Shown one piece after another: positions 59,501 through 63,870 of a stretch of DNA of 64,000 nt; the stretch's first letter is position 1; each line of letters opens with the position of its first letter. Origin of the DNA: Brienomyrus brachyistius (lineage: Eukaryota; Chordata; Actinopteri; Osteoglossiformes; Mormyridae). The stretch lies in the NCBI RefSeq assembly GCF_023856365.1, contig NC_064539.1, positions 13,777,519 to 13,841,518 of the forward strand. Direction: 5' to 3'. The position numbers were made by a program, and so were the translations under genes. The notes under the pieces were generated by a model. It was not told the DNA's origin, did no database searches, and was given only the letters and a program-made list of their open reading frames with translations.

Positions 59501-62500
59501 TGTGTGTCAGTTGCGCTGACTTCACACAATGCTGACTGGCCTTTCTATAATTACTCTCTGCATGTGAACATCCTTTTTAGCATTACTATTTTATAAACTT
59601 AAGAGAAAAGCACTTTGGGAGTGTGAACCGGTCACAGGACATTTAACATTTAAGCATCAATATAACAGTTTCCTCCAAGAAAAGTCTGTTCTTATCCAAA
59701 AACAGGTTTGAGACAAATTTGTGAACCAGTCACTTGTAAGGGCTGAACTTGAAGGATGTCCAGTGCAGATAATATTTACAACCCCAAATCAGAAAAAGTT
59801 GGGACAGGATGGAAAATGTGAAAAAAAAAAAATAAAGCAGTAATTCAGAAATGTCCCTTAACTTTTATTTCATTGCAGACAATATGAACACAAGATAATT
59901 CATGTACTTTTTTGGTCAACATCATTTGATTTGTAAATAAACATCCATTCTTGCCATTCAGGCTTGCAACACATTCCAAAAAAAGTTGGGATGGGGGCAA
60001 TTCAGGAGTAGTAATGAGGCATAATAACTAATTATACTACGGGACCGTTGAATGCTTGAATCTGATTGGCTGACGAACGTTCTGAGGTGTGCAATTATTT
60101 TCAGATAACCGCACGGCGAACGTAGTTCCAGGCAGCTCTCTTGACCGCATTACAGTTCCATATCACTTCGCATAGTTAACTGTAATAACGGACATTACCA
60201 TACAGTACCTATACAGCACACAGGACTAACAAAAACAACAACATGACAGACGATTTTCCGAAAGTAAATTTTAATATTTACGGTGAATATGAAACTTTCA
60301 ACAACTGGGCTGCAGAAGTATTAGTTAGCCTAGTGTACCAACTTAAAGGCTACACATGACATTTCTCACTAGCGAGGTAATAACAGCGCTGCATCTTAAA
60401 GCAGACTTACAGTTTAGAGACGGTGCTTCAGAACACTGTTGAGGGACACACAGAGGTAGCCTAATTCATACAAGCTCTCTCTCTCTGTTTCTCTTTCTCT
60501 CTCGCTCTCTTTCTAATAACTTCATTATTAACTGCATTAGTCTGCTATCAACGGCTCAAGCCTCCATTGCCAGCTTTAAAATGACGTTTTGGAACTAGCA
60601 AAAGAGTCGTTGGATAAGACGCGGAAGAAATAATCCTACTCCCAATAGCGATTTAAGTAGAAAAACCGGACGAATCCCTTGAAATATATCATCTGATCGA
60701 TGTCTTGAGGTGTGGCAACCGTAGTATAAGCGGAATAATTGACTCCGGACCGTTGAATTATTAGAAAATAATGCACACCCGAGGTGTAACGGCCACTCCG
60801 CTTCGCGTCGTGGCCGCATTACCACCTCGGGTGTGCATTATTTTCTAATAATTCAACGGCCCGTCGTCAATTATTCCTTACATAATGATGTGATTTGAAA
60901 CTGGTGATGTTAACAGGTGATTGCAATCATGATTCGGTACAATAGCAGCATCGAGGAAAGGCCTATTCCTTTAGGAGCAAAGATGGGCAGAGGATCGCCA
61001 GTTTGCCACCAACTGCGGGTAAAAATCTTTGAAATGATGAAGAAAAATGTTTCTCAAAGAAAGATAGGAAGAGATTTGGGCATTCCTCCCTCTACAGTGC
61101 ATAACATAGTGAAAAGAATCAGGGAATCTGGAGAAATCACCGTGCGCAAAGGCCAAGGGCGCAAGCCTAAACTGAATGGCCGTGATCTCCAAGCCCTCAG
61201 ACGGCACTGAATTAAAAACCGTCATTCATCAATAAATGATATAACTGCGTGGGCTCAGGACTACTTCAGGAAGTCGCTCTCAAGCACTACAGTACGTAGT
61301 TACATTAGCAAATGCCAGCTAAAACTGTACTGTGCCAAAAGGAAGCCCTACATAAATAGTGTCCAGAAGCGCCGTCGACTTCTCTGGGCTCGGAGGCATC
61401 TGGGATGGTCCATTGTGCAGTGGAAACGTGTATTGTGGTCAGACGAATCGGTTTTTCACATCTTTTTTGGAAGAAATGGACACCGTGTGCTGCGGACCAA
61501 AGAGGAAAAGGACCATCCAGGTTGTTACCAGATACAAGTCCAAAACCCAGGGTCTGTCATGGTATGGGGTTGTGTCAGGGCCTTCGGCAAAGGTAACTTG
61601 CATTTCTGCGATGGCACCATCAATGCTGAGAAGTATATCTCAGTTTGCCAAACCACATACTGCGCGCATAACAAAGGCATGGCTGCGTAAGAAGAGGGTG
61701 TAGATGCTTGACTGGCCTGCCTGCAGCCCTGATTTGTCTCCTATAGAGAATGTTTGGCGCATTTTGAAACAAAAAATGCGTCAACAAAGACCCCGTACTG
61801 TTGCGCACCTAAAACATTGTTTGCAGGAAGAATGGGACAAACTAACACCTGCAACACTTAGTCACTTGATTTCTTCCATGCCTAAACGTCTTTTAAGTGT
61901 TGTTAAAAGACAGGGGAACTGTACAAAGTGGTAAATGCTGTACTGTCCCAACTTTTTTTGGAATTTGTTGCAAGCCTGAATGGCAAGAATGGATGTTTAT
62001 TTACAAATCAAATGATGTTGACCAAAAAAAAACATGAATTATCTTGTGTTCATACTGTCTGCAATGAAATAAAAGTTAAGGGACATTTGTGAATTACTGC
62101 TTTATTTTTTTTATTCACATTTTCCATCCTGTCCCAACTTTTTCTGATTTGGGGTTATAGATTAAAGACGTACTGTAGGGAATTCTTGCAGGAAAACACA
62201 ACAATTCCCATCTCCTCACCTGGTTTTCCACATCAATTGTGAAGAGCAGGTTCTGATAGCTGTGTCCGTCGCTGATCTGCAGCAGCACCCTGTCCTGCAG
62301 CTGGCTCCAGCCGCCATGGATGTAGCGCAGCTGCTCTCCTTCCAGCTCCCCCAGTGTAAAATGCCTCACCGGCTTCTCGCTATAGACACGTGTCAGGAGG
62401 CCATGCTGTGCTGGATCCAGCACCAGCAGCTGCACATCTTCGGGGTTATCACCATCCGCAACCCACAGCACTGACCTTGTGATGACTGCCGCCTCTCCTT

Positions 62501-62540
62501 GTTTGACCATTAATGGCTTGTTGATAAACACACATGGAGG
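23093..62540 (-). CDS. fras1: fras1, Fraser extracellular matrix complex subunit 1, C-terminal part (39 exons)
   Basis: The 39 exons listed individually join to 7251 nt (2416 codons plus stop) with all phases and GT-AG sites consistent. Order: about ten CSPG-type repeats (62540 to 42035), five Calx-beta domains (41858 to 32782), a long conserved ectodomain tail (32349 to 23731), then a transmembrane helix (IILVALVLLTVCMLF) and a tail ending DGTEV. FRAS1 is a basement-membrane protein acting with FREM proteins at the epidermal-dermal junction; loss causes Fraser syndrome in humans and fin blistering in zebrafish (established knowledge). Human FRAS1 is ~4000 aa, so the VWC and furin-like regions and the first CSPG repeats lie beyond base 64000. 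The C-terminal half is very close to human; the CSPG part is much more diverged, and two expected exons appear decayed (47130-47250 and 44104-44465). The C-terminal TEV resembles a class I PDZ ligand. Confidence 0.95.
23731..23877 (-). CDS. fras1: fras1 exon w38
   Basis: Encodes DRKQPEVSDRYFHDVPFDAK ... SGVDGFTMKVDALYK. 147 nt, phase 0 at both ends. Confidence 0.96.
24040..24270. repeat. Diverged (ATGG)n-type retroposon copy
   Basis: Starts 'catccatccat' and keeps the family block order ('gagggccagtctatcacagg', 'aggaggagaacatgcaaac', 'gactcaaaccc'). In fras1 intron between w38 and w37. Confidence 0.5.
24300..24445. mobile_element. Candidate hAT-like MITE
   Basis: The left end CAGTGGTTCTCAAGCC and the inverted right end CAGTGGTGCTCAACC match. 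146 bp; the target duplication is not clear. Confidence 0.5.
24457..24662 (-). CDS. fras1: fras1 exon w37
   Basis: Encodes QTLYGRVLWKPEQSLNTAYK ... VYLCTGSNGYVPFFDPTGTL ... QYGCIQPNKHLKHRFLLL. 206 nt, ends phase 0. Confidence 0.96.
25255..25515. repeat. LTR-like repeat fragment
   Basis: T/C-rich, with AATAAACCC at 25441-25449 and an end in GTGACA. Resembles the 45845-46477 element more than the 2511-3414 family. It ends ~40 bp from exon w36. Confidence 0.4.
25554..25720 (-). CDS. fras1: fras1 exon w36
   Basis: Encodes FLVPIAFQQTNRPVPVAYSL ... FHLCNTEKVFMMDPATADMS ... MDYKGTFSM. 167 nt. Confidence 0.96.
25860..25976 (-). CDS. fras1: fras1 exon w35
   Basis: Encodes KDYSGEYTIFLIPCTVKLTQ then DPGDKPLSCTAQAPE. 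117 nt, ends phase 2. Confidence 0.95.
26070..26229 (-). CDS. fras1: fras1 exon w34
   Basis: Encodes QFVLEHHTLKGQRSHVMAPH ... FDLQLLWSSQSFDSAHQLWR. 160 nt, ends phase 2. A MITE lies 45 bp upstream of its acceptor side. Confidence 0.94.
26275..26402. mobile_element. Palindromic MITE with perfect 8-bp target duplication
   Basis: 128 bp with inverted ends (AGTGTTTCC ... CCGGTCCTCGG), flanked by GTCTAGAG at 26267-26274 and 26403-26410. hAT-like. Relatives at 21232-21346, 40950-41068 and 47283-47470. Confidence 0.85.
26465..26572 (-). CDS. fras1: fras1 exon w33
   Basis: Encodes IQTDSVLSAKLHISRIYIIE then GRLVIEFKTQTKFR. 108 nt. Confidence 0.95.
27072..27222 (-). CDS. fras1: fras1 exon w32
   Basis: Encodes VRDSTQSFLTVRLPLYVSYI ... 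TPRGWASLEHQKEMQSSFFY then DTMLWRT. 151 nt. Confidence 0.95.
27560..27614. repeat. (AT)n(AC)n microsatellite
   Basis: About 20 AT units followed by about 7 AC units, in the fras1 intron between w32 and w31. The open frame crossing it is spurious. Confidence 0.9.
28114..28328 (-). CDS. fras1: fras1 exon w31
   Basis: Encodes GFLDNVVFDTQSLSAGYDRP ... IQLYKHLNLKTCIWTFESYY ... IDVCGGSVTADFQ. 215 nt, ends phase 0. Confidence 0.96.
28631..28791 (-). CDS. fras1: fras1 exon w30
   Basis: Encodes IHISVQIPHQDGMFPLVSMM ... YRQHHICSNLLTIKDLHG. 161 nt, ends phase 1. Confidence 0.95.
28792..30370. other. fras1: fras1 intron w29-w30
   Basis: No exon. Holds a retroposon-like fragment at about 29400-29560 ('gagcaattggaattaagg.ctttgctcaagg') and the hAT-like MITE at 29689-30039. 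Confidence 0.6.
29689..30039. mobile_element. hAT-like MITE
   Basis: Ends CAGGGGCGGAATT and, inverted, CAGGGGTAGATTAA; 351 bp. Flanks gtgctaat (29681-29688) and gagctaag (30040-30047) are a 6/8 duplication. Confidence 0.65.
30371..30603 (-). CDS. fras1: fras1 exon w29
   Basis: Encodes VLDSIYFSRRFRVRCVTQAL ... GFQTQSFIAALKYLDVKHKE then HPN. 233 nt, ends phase 2; donor GTCAGC. Confidence 0.95.
31227..31456. mobile_element. Candidate hAT-like MITE
   Basis: The left end GTGGTTCTCAACCCTGG and the right end CAGGGTTGAGAACC are inverted. Lies in the intron between w28 and w29. Confidence 0.55.
31480..31920. repeat. Retroposon fragment followed by short tandem repeat
   Basis: 31500-31640 is a diverged (ATGG)n-type retroposon copy ('gggtccggagcc', 'ggcagggaaca', 'ggatgggg'). 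31826-31920 is about three copies of a ~33-bp unit built on 'actgatatccaatcaccaccc'. Confidence 0.5.
32074..32349 (-). CDS. fras1: fras1 exon w28
   Basis: Encodes VVSLSDYDHIQEVPKEGPSK ... GYPLVCVIPCDPHHPKYSVM ... RFGWEVAAPTD ... YTSANHM. 276 nt, phase 0 at both ends; strongly conserved FRAS1/FREM region. Confidence 0.96.
32782..32969 (-). CDS. fras1: fras1 exon w27 (Calx-beta 5)
   Basis: Encodes MDHIVFNIEILFSEDREWHK ... AVLGEITIATVTILHQQ ... NLILPAPPI. 188 nt, ends phase 0. Confidence 0.95.
33191..33397 (-). CDS. fras1: fras1 exon w26 (Calx-beta 5)
   Basis: Encodes PTIEFKDAKYEFQVQDLEGS ... KVIRRGDQNETSVVHCSTRD ... SGVDYNPKSMVLQFNP. 207 nt, donor GTCAGT. Confidence 0.95.
33820..33976 (-). 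CDS. fras1: fras1 exon w25 (Calx-beta 4)
   Basis: Encodes VKNCTIWIHDDSVFEPQETF then RVHLGDPEGGRSTGALVG and VTITNDED. 157 nt, donor GTAAGT. Confidence 0.95.
33977..36916. other. fras1: fras1 intron w24-w25
   Basis: No exon. Dominated by the 23-bp minisatellite at 34378-35296. I see nothing recognisable in 35300-36900. Confidence 0.6.
34378..35296 (+). repeat. 23-bp minisatellite, about 40 copies
   Basis: The unit ATGGCTCTGTTCATTTCCTC plus CTT (23 nt) is repeated ~40 times with point variants (CCTT for TTAT; one shortened unit near 35175). Neither the unit nor its variants contain a stop in any plus frame, so long overlapping open frames (323, 162, 137 and 133 codons) appear. They encode only FISSLWLCSFPP-type periodic peptide and are an artefact. 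Confidence 0.95.
36917..37122 (-). CDS. fras1: fras1 exon w24 (Calx-beta 4)
   Basis: Encodes PSMQFEEAVYSVKETAHLLH ... RSGDLTFTSSVRCYTE ... ESRITFLVGEK. 206 nt, ends phase 0. Confidence 0.95.
37213..37360 (-). CDS. fras1: fras1 exon w23 (Calx-beta 3)
   Basis: Encodes NCSLAIKDDGHLPVIEGMES then FVVFLSSPEGAMLTEPFEAS and IDTFQD. 148 nt. Confidence 0.95.
37788..37948 (-). CDS. fras1: fras1 exon w22 (Calx-beta 3)
   Basis: Encodes TIEIPVLRRGSKLSSMASVW ... ATSGVDYIPSSKKVEFKPGE. 161 nt, donor GTTTGG, ends phase 0. Confidence 0.94.
38056..38391 (-). CDS. fras1: fras1 exon w21 (Calx-beta 2)
   Basis: Encodes DTGSIVSALCHTMSGSSQES ... CDVKLDAEYETFKEFELVLS ... VFLGNKSFMYAEDA. The usual acidic DD before the FE motif is shortened to D here. 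336 nt. Confidence 0.94.
38540..38861. mobile_element. hAT-like MITE nested in the Tc1-like copy
   Basis: Ends CAGGGGTAACCAAC and, inverted, CAGGGGTCACCAACC; 322 bp; flanks atctaaaa and gtctaaag (6/8 target duplication). Confidence 0.75.
39364..39573. mobile_element. MITE with ACTGTCAGAAAA ends
   Basis: ACTGTCAGAAAAAAGTAC on the left and its near reverse complement GTACCTTTTCTGACAGT on the right. 210 bp, rich in GTAC motifs. Nested in the Tc1-like copy. Confidence 0.75.
39651..39897 (-). CDS. fras1: fras1 exon w20 (Calx-beta 1-2)
   Basis: Encodes IIFNHGEDTAVCTIIIKDDQ, FENIESFHVELSRP and YHINEGAGFLSAPVERK. 247 nt, ends phase 1. Confidence 0.95.
40950..41068. mobile_element. Palindromic MITE (26275-26402 family)
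   Basis: CAGTGTTTATCAATCTGG on the left and 'gagaaacactg' on the right, with the family core 'cagctccctaccaggagctgg'. Confidence 0.6.
41195..41510 (-). repeat. Diverged (ATGG)n-tailed retroposon copy
   Basis: Family blocks 'gggaacaacccaggatggg', 'tttttggactgtggg.ggaaacc' and 'cccagaggtgtgaggc' in order. Old copy. Confidence 0.65.
41696..41858 (-). CDS. fras1: fras1 exon w19 (Calx-beta 1)
   Basis: Encodes YSVSEDAGSVAVKVRRRGNL ... GQQDYVEFAEQ, the Calx-beta opening. 163 nt, ends phase 0. Confidence 0.95.
42035..42194 (-). CDS. fras1: fras1 exon w18
   Basis: Encodes ADINLGLIYYVLNVES ... DSFSFSVNDNKGNVI ... FHIEWSVVAFERA: the end of the CSPG array. 160 nt, ends phase 2. Confidence 0.94.
42462..42609 (-). 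CDS. fras1: fras1 exon w17
   Basis: Encodes VASIISKEELLSVNPETDER ... VLSEPKHGVLTKY ... INTFTQ, last CSPG repeat. 148 nt, ends phase 1. Confidence 0.94.
42864..42974 (-). CDS. fras1: fras1 exon w16
   Basis: Encodes IVAAISKRNTVIALVKDGA then RLVTNLGLQLLDYMDNK, the latter very close to human. 111 nt, phase 0 at both ends. Confidence 0.92.
42975..44103. other. fras1: fras1 intron before w16
   Basis: A diverged retroposon copy lies at about 43015-43260 ('gccagggtcacagggtggcctggagcctatcccagg'-type start, long since decayed). Nothing else recognised. Confidence 0.5.
44104..44465 (-). pseudogene. fras1: Probable decayed fras1 CSPG exon (362 nt, stop in incoming frame)
   Basis: Flanked by an acceptor (CTGTAG at 44466) and a good donor (GTAAGG at 44103), and about the size expected for the phase 0/0 exon that carries this repeat in vertebrate FRAS1. 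The start reads ITKTLPITPSSLDN, like the family VTQTFYIT...VDN, but the length is not a multiple of three and codon 83 of the incoming frame (44219-44217) is TGA. An alternative keeps it coding as two mini-exons, 44325-44465 and 44104-44235 (141 and 132 nt, both phase 0), with an 89-nt intron and the weak donor GTGTGT. The residues are poorly conserved either way. Confidence 0.5.
44727..44839 (-). CDS. fras1: fras1 exon w15
   Basis: Encodes THINTFAPGSLAQYTHNSEE then FTLSDSFNE, the second half of a CSPG repeat. 113 nt, ends phase 0 at GTGCGG. Its first half should come from the decayed exon near 47200. Confidence 0.85.
45845..46477 (+). repeat. LTR-like element with TGTCACG...CGTGACA ends
   Basis: Starts 'tgtcacgcccggctcg' and ends 'cagcgagtcgtgaca', so the termini are inverted and fit TG...CA. 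Its 5' half is expanded into a 28-bp tandem array. Superfamily uncertain. Confidence 0.5.
45871..46236 (+). repeat. 28-bp GC-rich minisatellite, about 13 copies
   Basis: The unit CCACGCCCCCTGATTATCC plus a variable CGTGTGTG (28 nt) is highly uniform. Variation is concentrated at one position (gcg, acg, tcg, tgc before TGTGTG). Confidence 0.95.
47130..47250 (-). pseudogene. fras1: Probable decayed fras1 CSPG exon (frameshifted)
   Basis: On the minus strand one frame reads AAHQDRELLELVLCIFT and a second frame then reads SQQGHLETSAS. Together they follow the vertebrate FRAS1 repeat order (A-x-DQD-x-E-x-x-EL, then a basic/Gln stretch and GHLE), but the two pieces lie in different frames. I find no good donor, and a MITE-like repeat (47283-47470) adjoins the upstream side. 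This is exactly where the first half of the repeat completed by exon w15 should be. Skipping it keeps the frame (phase 1 to phase 1). An assembly indel is the alternative. Confidence 0.45.
47283..47470. repeat. Compound MITE-like repeat next to decayed fras1 exon
   Basis: 'cagtgttccccagtctggttctcaaggaccc', 'agctccctaccagg' and 'gtggaccggctctgggtcccggagg' belong to the 26275-26402 family, with an internal duplication of the 'aaggagct...gagcaaa' part. Confidence 0.55.
47847..47957 (-). CDS. fras1: fras1 exon w14
   Basis: Encodes YIHGKEEEGGNFTFKFNLRD ... QSFLISVL, the end of a CSPG repeat. 111 nt, phase 1 in and out. The exon expected next is the decayed one near 47130-47250. Confidence 0.9.
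48090..48263 (-). CDS. fras1: fras1 exon w13
   Basis: Encodes SKAKITDQHLRGSGSNLTYI ... DPSFGMLHL ... KSFTQEDIDK. 174 nt, ends phase 1. Confidence 0.92.
48372..48635 (-). CDS. fras1: fras1 exon w12
   Basis: Encodes SFSYQDVLDKLLVYIPNN ... VLLSVSDGQHIKTASLEFSI ... IVNRGLQLTT: the end of one CSPG repeat and the start of the next. 264 nt; donor GTCCAA is weak. Confidence 0.85.
48800..48985. repeat. Retroposon scrap with CA microsatellite
   Basis: 'ggccgaggggggccaggagcctaaccc' and 'gcagcacaaagcag' resemble the retroposon family; followed by (AC)n at about 48919-48950 and further CA-rich sequence to 48995. Confidence 0.5.
49489..49636 (-). CDS. fras1: fras1 exon w11
   Basis: Encodes MGKNNDPVKSVDIILDGSHV ... 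KLVFTIVKQPSF. 148 nt, ends phase 1 at the weak donor GTCTGT; the join to the next exon restores the 'QPSFGKL' CSPG core. Confidence 0.82.
50321..50459 (-). CDS. fras1: fras1 exon w10
   Basis: Encodes YIASECGNPPVTDTFHFIFC then DENDNCHDNQTWSLTIMTLP; completes the CSPG repeat. 139 nt, ends phase 0. Confidence 0.88.
50944..51095 (-). CDS. fras1: fras1 exon w9
   Basis: Encodes DCSSSNKKIKILLVSLPKHG ... SFTIEDINHQRIW, the first part of a CSPG repeat. 152 nt, ends phase 2. A MITE (51116-51463) lies only ~20 bp upstream of its acceptor. Confidence 0.87.
51116..51463. mobile_element. MITE with ~45-bp terminal inverted repeats
   Basis: The left end 'atactttactggaggggaca' pairs with the inverted right end 'atactttacttgaggggaca', continuing through 'tgaataatt.agtag'. 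No coding content. It sits ~20 bp upstream of the fras1 exon w9 acceptor. Confidence 0.8.
51891..52144 (-). CDS. fras1: fras1 exon w8
   Basis: Encodes TLSAGDIKQHLIQYEHAGKS ... MFIVTHGSSIMITMVKVKVL and a long linker to the next repeat. 254 nt, ends phase 0. Confidence 0.88.
52388..52516 (-). CDS. fras1: fras1 exon w7
   Basis: Encodes FQFDLVEPPHHGSLLRASSG; P-P-x-H-G is the CSPG repeat core. 129 nt, ends phase 1 (donor GTATGC). Confidence 0.88.
53182..53307 (-). CDS. fras1: fras1 exon w6
   Basis: Encodes VSIGNHSTPEMDFAIDLLPS then DQQPPEI and LEVLLGGRVAL: the end of one CSPG repeat and the start of the next. 126 nt. Confidence 0.9.
53410..53600. repeat. AT/AC microsatellites
   Basis: (TA)n(CA)n near 53427-53453 and a long (AT)n tract at about 53508-53592, in the intron between w5 and w6. 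Confidence 0.9.
54707..54844 (-). CDS. fras1: fras1 exon w5
   Basis: Encodes TIEHKDKAYTPVYSFTQRDV ... GKILYRPP; FTQRDVDNGKI is a clear CSPG signature. 138 nt, phase 1 in and out. Confidence 0.88.
55389..55503 (-). CDS. fras1: fras1 exon w4
   Basis: Encodes APEDSVTKIPPNGLSFLVTE ... FIYNITIPLAQEQ. Start of a CSPG repeat; weakly conserved. 115 nt, ends phase 1. Confidence 0.8.
55813..56735. mobile_element. TIR element with ~80-bp inverted ends, with an inner repeat
   Basis: The left arm ('ttgcattaactgaacc ttcataatgc', '...agaacattcagtgcaccttc') and the right arm read in reverse complement ('ttattaactgcactttcataatgc', '...agaacatgcagtgaaccttc') match in order. The centre includes the GTTAC-type repeat at 56090-56300 and AT-rich sequence; no open transposase. 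Confidence 0.7.
56090..56300 (+). repeat. AT-rich 'GTTAC' MITE-like repeat
   Basis: Opens 'gcagggttgggtaagttacc' and continues with 'gtaatcagtaacgtaat' and 'aagttacttttggattac'. Same family as 260-412. Inside the 55813-56735 element. Confidence 0.6.
57734..57909 (-). CDS. fras1: fras1 exon w3
   Basis: Encodes GEIVLWSSMSTSVHDAELLL ... VLSFTQADINRGRVWYRHLG, the second half of the CSPG repeat with its FTQxDI signature. Ends phase 0. Confidence 0.9.
58236..58395 (-). CDS. fras1: fras1 exon w2
   Basis: Acceptor TTCCACAG, donor GTACAT. Encodes DLVTSHVVSFLTAWLNEGGV ... IHYTISPTKENPKY, the first half of the next CSPG repeat. 160 nt, ends phase 1. Confidence 0.88.
58728..58958 (+). mobile_element. 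5'-truncated (ATGG)n-tailed retroposon
   Basis: Sense-strand copy, close to 13591-13948 over its 3' part and ending in five or more ATGG units. The 5' end is truncated, as expected for LINE-type retrotransposition. Confidence 0.8.
60028..60880. mobile_element. Non-autonomous element nested in Tc1, with a long hairpin
   Basis: Interrupts the Tc1 left half. Flanks cataataa (60020-60027) and cataatga (60881-60888) form a 7/8 duplication. Ends 'ttatactacgggaccgttgaat' and, inverted, 'aattgacgacgggccgttgaat' match. Contains the 55-nt-arm hairpin at 60732-60877. No coding content. Confidence 0.65.
60917..61934 (+). pseudogene. Tc1-type transposase pseudogene
   Basis: The helix-turn-helix part is clear: MGRGSPVCHQLRVKIFEMMK, SQRKIGRDLGIPPSTVHNIV and the basic GRKPKLNGRD. 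A TGA at 61208-61210 interrupts, then the same frame continues through KRRRLLWARRHLGWS and VLWSDESVFHIFF (first catalytic Asp) to NAEKYIS. Near 61640-61650 the sequence jumps to the +1 frame, FAKPHTARITKAWLRKKRV, so the block around the family 'QQDNAxPH' with the second catalytic Asp is deleted. After one more stop it reads WPACSPDLSPIENVWRILKQ, with the third acidic residue. It cannot encode an active DDE enzyme. Confidence 0.93.
62220..62540 (-). CDS. fras1: fras1 exon w1 (whole CSPG repeat)
   Basis: Encodes PPCVFINKPLMVKQGEAAVI ... VRHFTLGELEGEQLRYIHGG ... LLQISDGHSYQNLLFTIDV, a complete CSPG repeat in one exon. Phase 0 at both ends (107 codons). Confidence 0.93.
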
Positions 62541-63005
62541 CTGTTCAAGAAAAAGAAGAGGCTTTACTCACCAGCTGTCACTCACACAGTTAGGATGGTA
62601 AATCAGACGCCCACTGCAGGGTTGGTACACTTCTGAAATTTTCATAACTTTTTATTAGGCTTTTTCAGTTTCACTTTAATTTCAGCACATAAATTGTTGT
62701 ACTTTTTGTTTTATTGTCAGAGAATGACTCATTTTGGATTTGATTTAGCTGGAATTTTAGTTTTAGGTGTTTTGTGGAATGCTTTGATTAAGATGTTTAG
62801 CTGAAACCATAAAATCATGATGCCTAATATAAACTATAAACCCTCACACTGTTAGAAAAATGTATTAAAATTTATTACCGCTTACATTATTTAAAAGTTA
62901 TGTATTTCAGCTTAAACAACAGATGCAAAACAGTTACATTACAATTAATTCAACAACAAACTACTAGCAAACACAGTGATATAAATGATATCCACTAGGA
63001 GACAT

Positions 63006-63354
63006 CCATCCATTCCATCCATCCATTTTCCAAACCGCTTTTCCAACTGGGTCGCGGGGGGTCCGGAGCCTATCCCGGAAGCTATGGGCACGAGGCAGGG
63101 AACAACCCAAGATGGGGGACCAGCCCATCGCAGGCCACACTCACACACCATTCACTCACGCATGCACACCTATGGGCAATTTAGCAACTCCAATGTTTTT
63201 GGACTGTGGGGGGGAAACCGGAGTACCCGGAGGAAACCCCACGACGACATGGGGAGAACATGCAAACTTCACACACACGTGACGCAGGCGGAGACTCGAA
63301 CCCGGGTCCCAGAGGTGTGAGGCAACAATGCTAACCACTGCACCACCATGCCGC
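63006..63354 (-). mobile_element. (ATGG)n-tailed retroposon, near full-length
   Basis: Near-identical in block order to 13591-13948, in the same orientation ('ccatccattttccaaaccgc' at the left, 'ccaccatgccgc' at the right). A small internal deletion removes 'gcctcagcat'. Probably recent. Confidence 0.8.
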
Positions 63355-63439
63355 TTTTTTTTTGATACTGAATGGTACTCAGTCTTTATAAAACTGTTCC
63401 TACAAGAGAGGGGTGTGTTCTTGGTATTTGATTAATTCC

Positions 63440-63870
63440 TACATAAGAACATAAGAAATTTACAAACGAGAGGAGACCATTCAGCCCAACAAGCTTGTTT
63501 GGGGAGAATTCAATTAATAGCGTGAAGTTATTAAGAAGTTATCTAGTTCTGATTTAAAGGAACCCAGGGTTTTAGCTTGCGCTACACCAGCATAAAGACT
63601 ATTCCATACTGGCTATTCCATACAACTACAGTAAAAGTTGTGTAAAGAAGTGTTTTCTCAAATTCATTTTAAAATGTTCACCCGTTAATTTCCACTTATC
63701 ACGAGTTATGAATGTTAGTATTTAAACTAACATTGAAATATCCATTTGACTGAACAGCATCCAGACCTGTTAGAATCTTGTATACCTGGATCATGTCCCC
63801 CCTTAGTCTCCTTTGCTCGAGGCTGAACAGATTCAGCTCAGCTAACCTCTCCTCATAAGATATTAACACT
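63440..63870 (-). mobile_element. LINE 3' fragment with reverse-transcriptase C-terminal peptide
   Basis: The minus strand encodes SYEERLAELNLFSLEQRRLR then GDMIQVYKILTGLD, a motif found at the C-terminus of fish non-LTR reverse transcriptases. The downstream part 'cataagaacataagaaattt' is a common tail in fish repeats. A fragment, not an active element. Confidence 0.65.

Larger units (their letters stand above)
59779..62157 (+). mobile_element. Tc1-type DNA transposon with ~210-bp inverted repeats, inactive
   Basis: Ends 'caaccccaaatcagaaaaag' on the left and 'ctttttctgatttggggtta' on the right. Inverted repeats extend ~210 bp, from 'agttgggacaggatggaaaa' to the inner 'ttccaaaaaaagttggga'. 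Flanked by TA at 59777-59778 and 62158-62159. It carries a damaged transposase (60917-61934) and is itself interrupted by the element at 60028-60880. Confidence 0.9.
58959..62219. other. fras1: fras1 intron w1-w2, main part
   Basis: No exon recognised. 58959-59776 has no recognisable feature; 59779-62157 is the Tc1 element. Confidence 0.6.

Noticed and set aside
61359..61703. 114-codon frame in the Tc1 element, as a separate gene
   Set aside because: Mostly the wrong frame of the transposase; only its 3' part (FAKPHTARITKAW) is genuine transposase sequence after the frame change.
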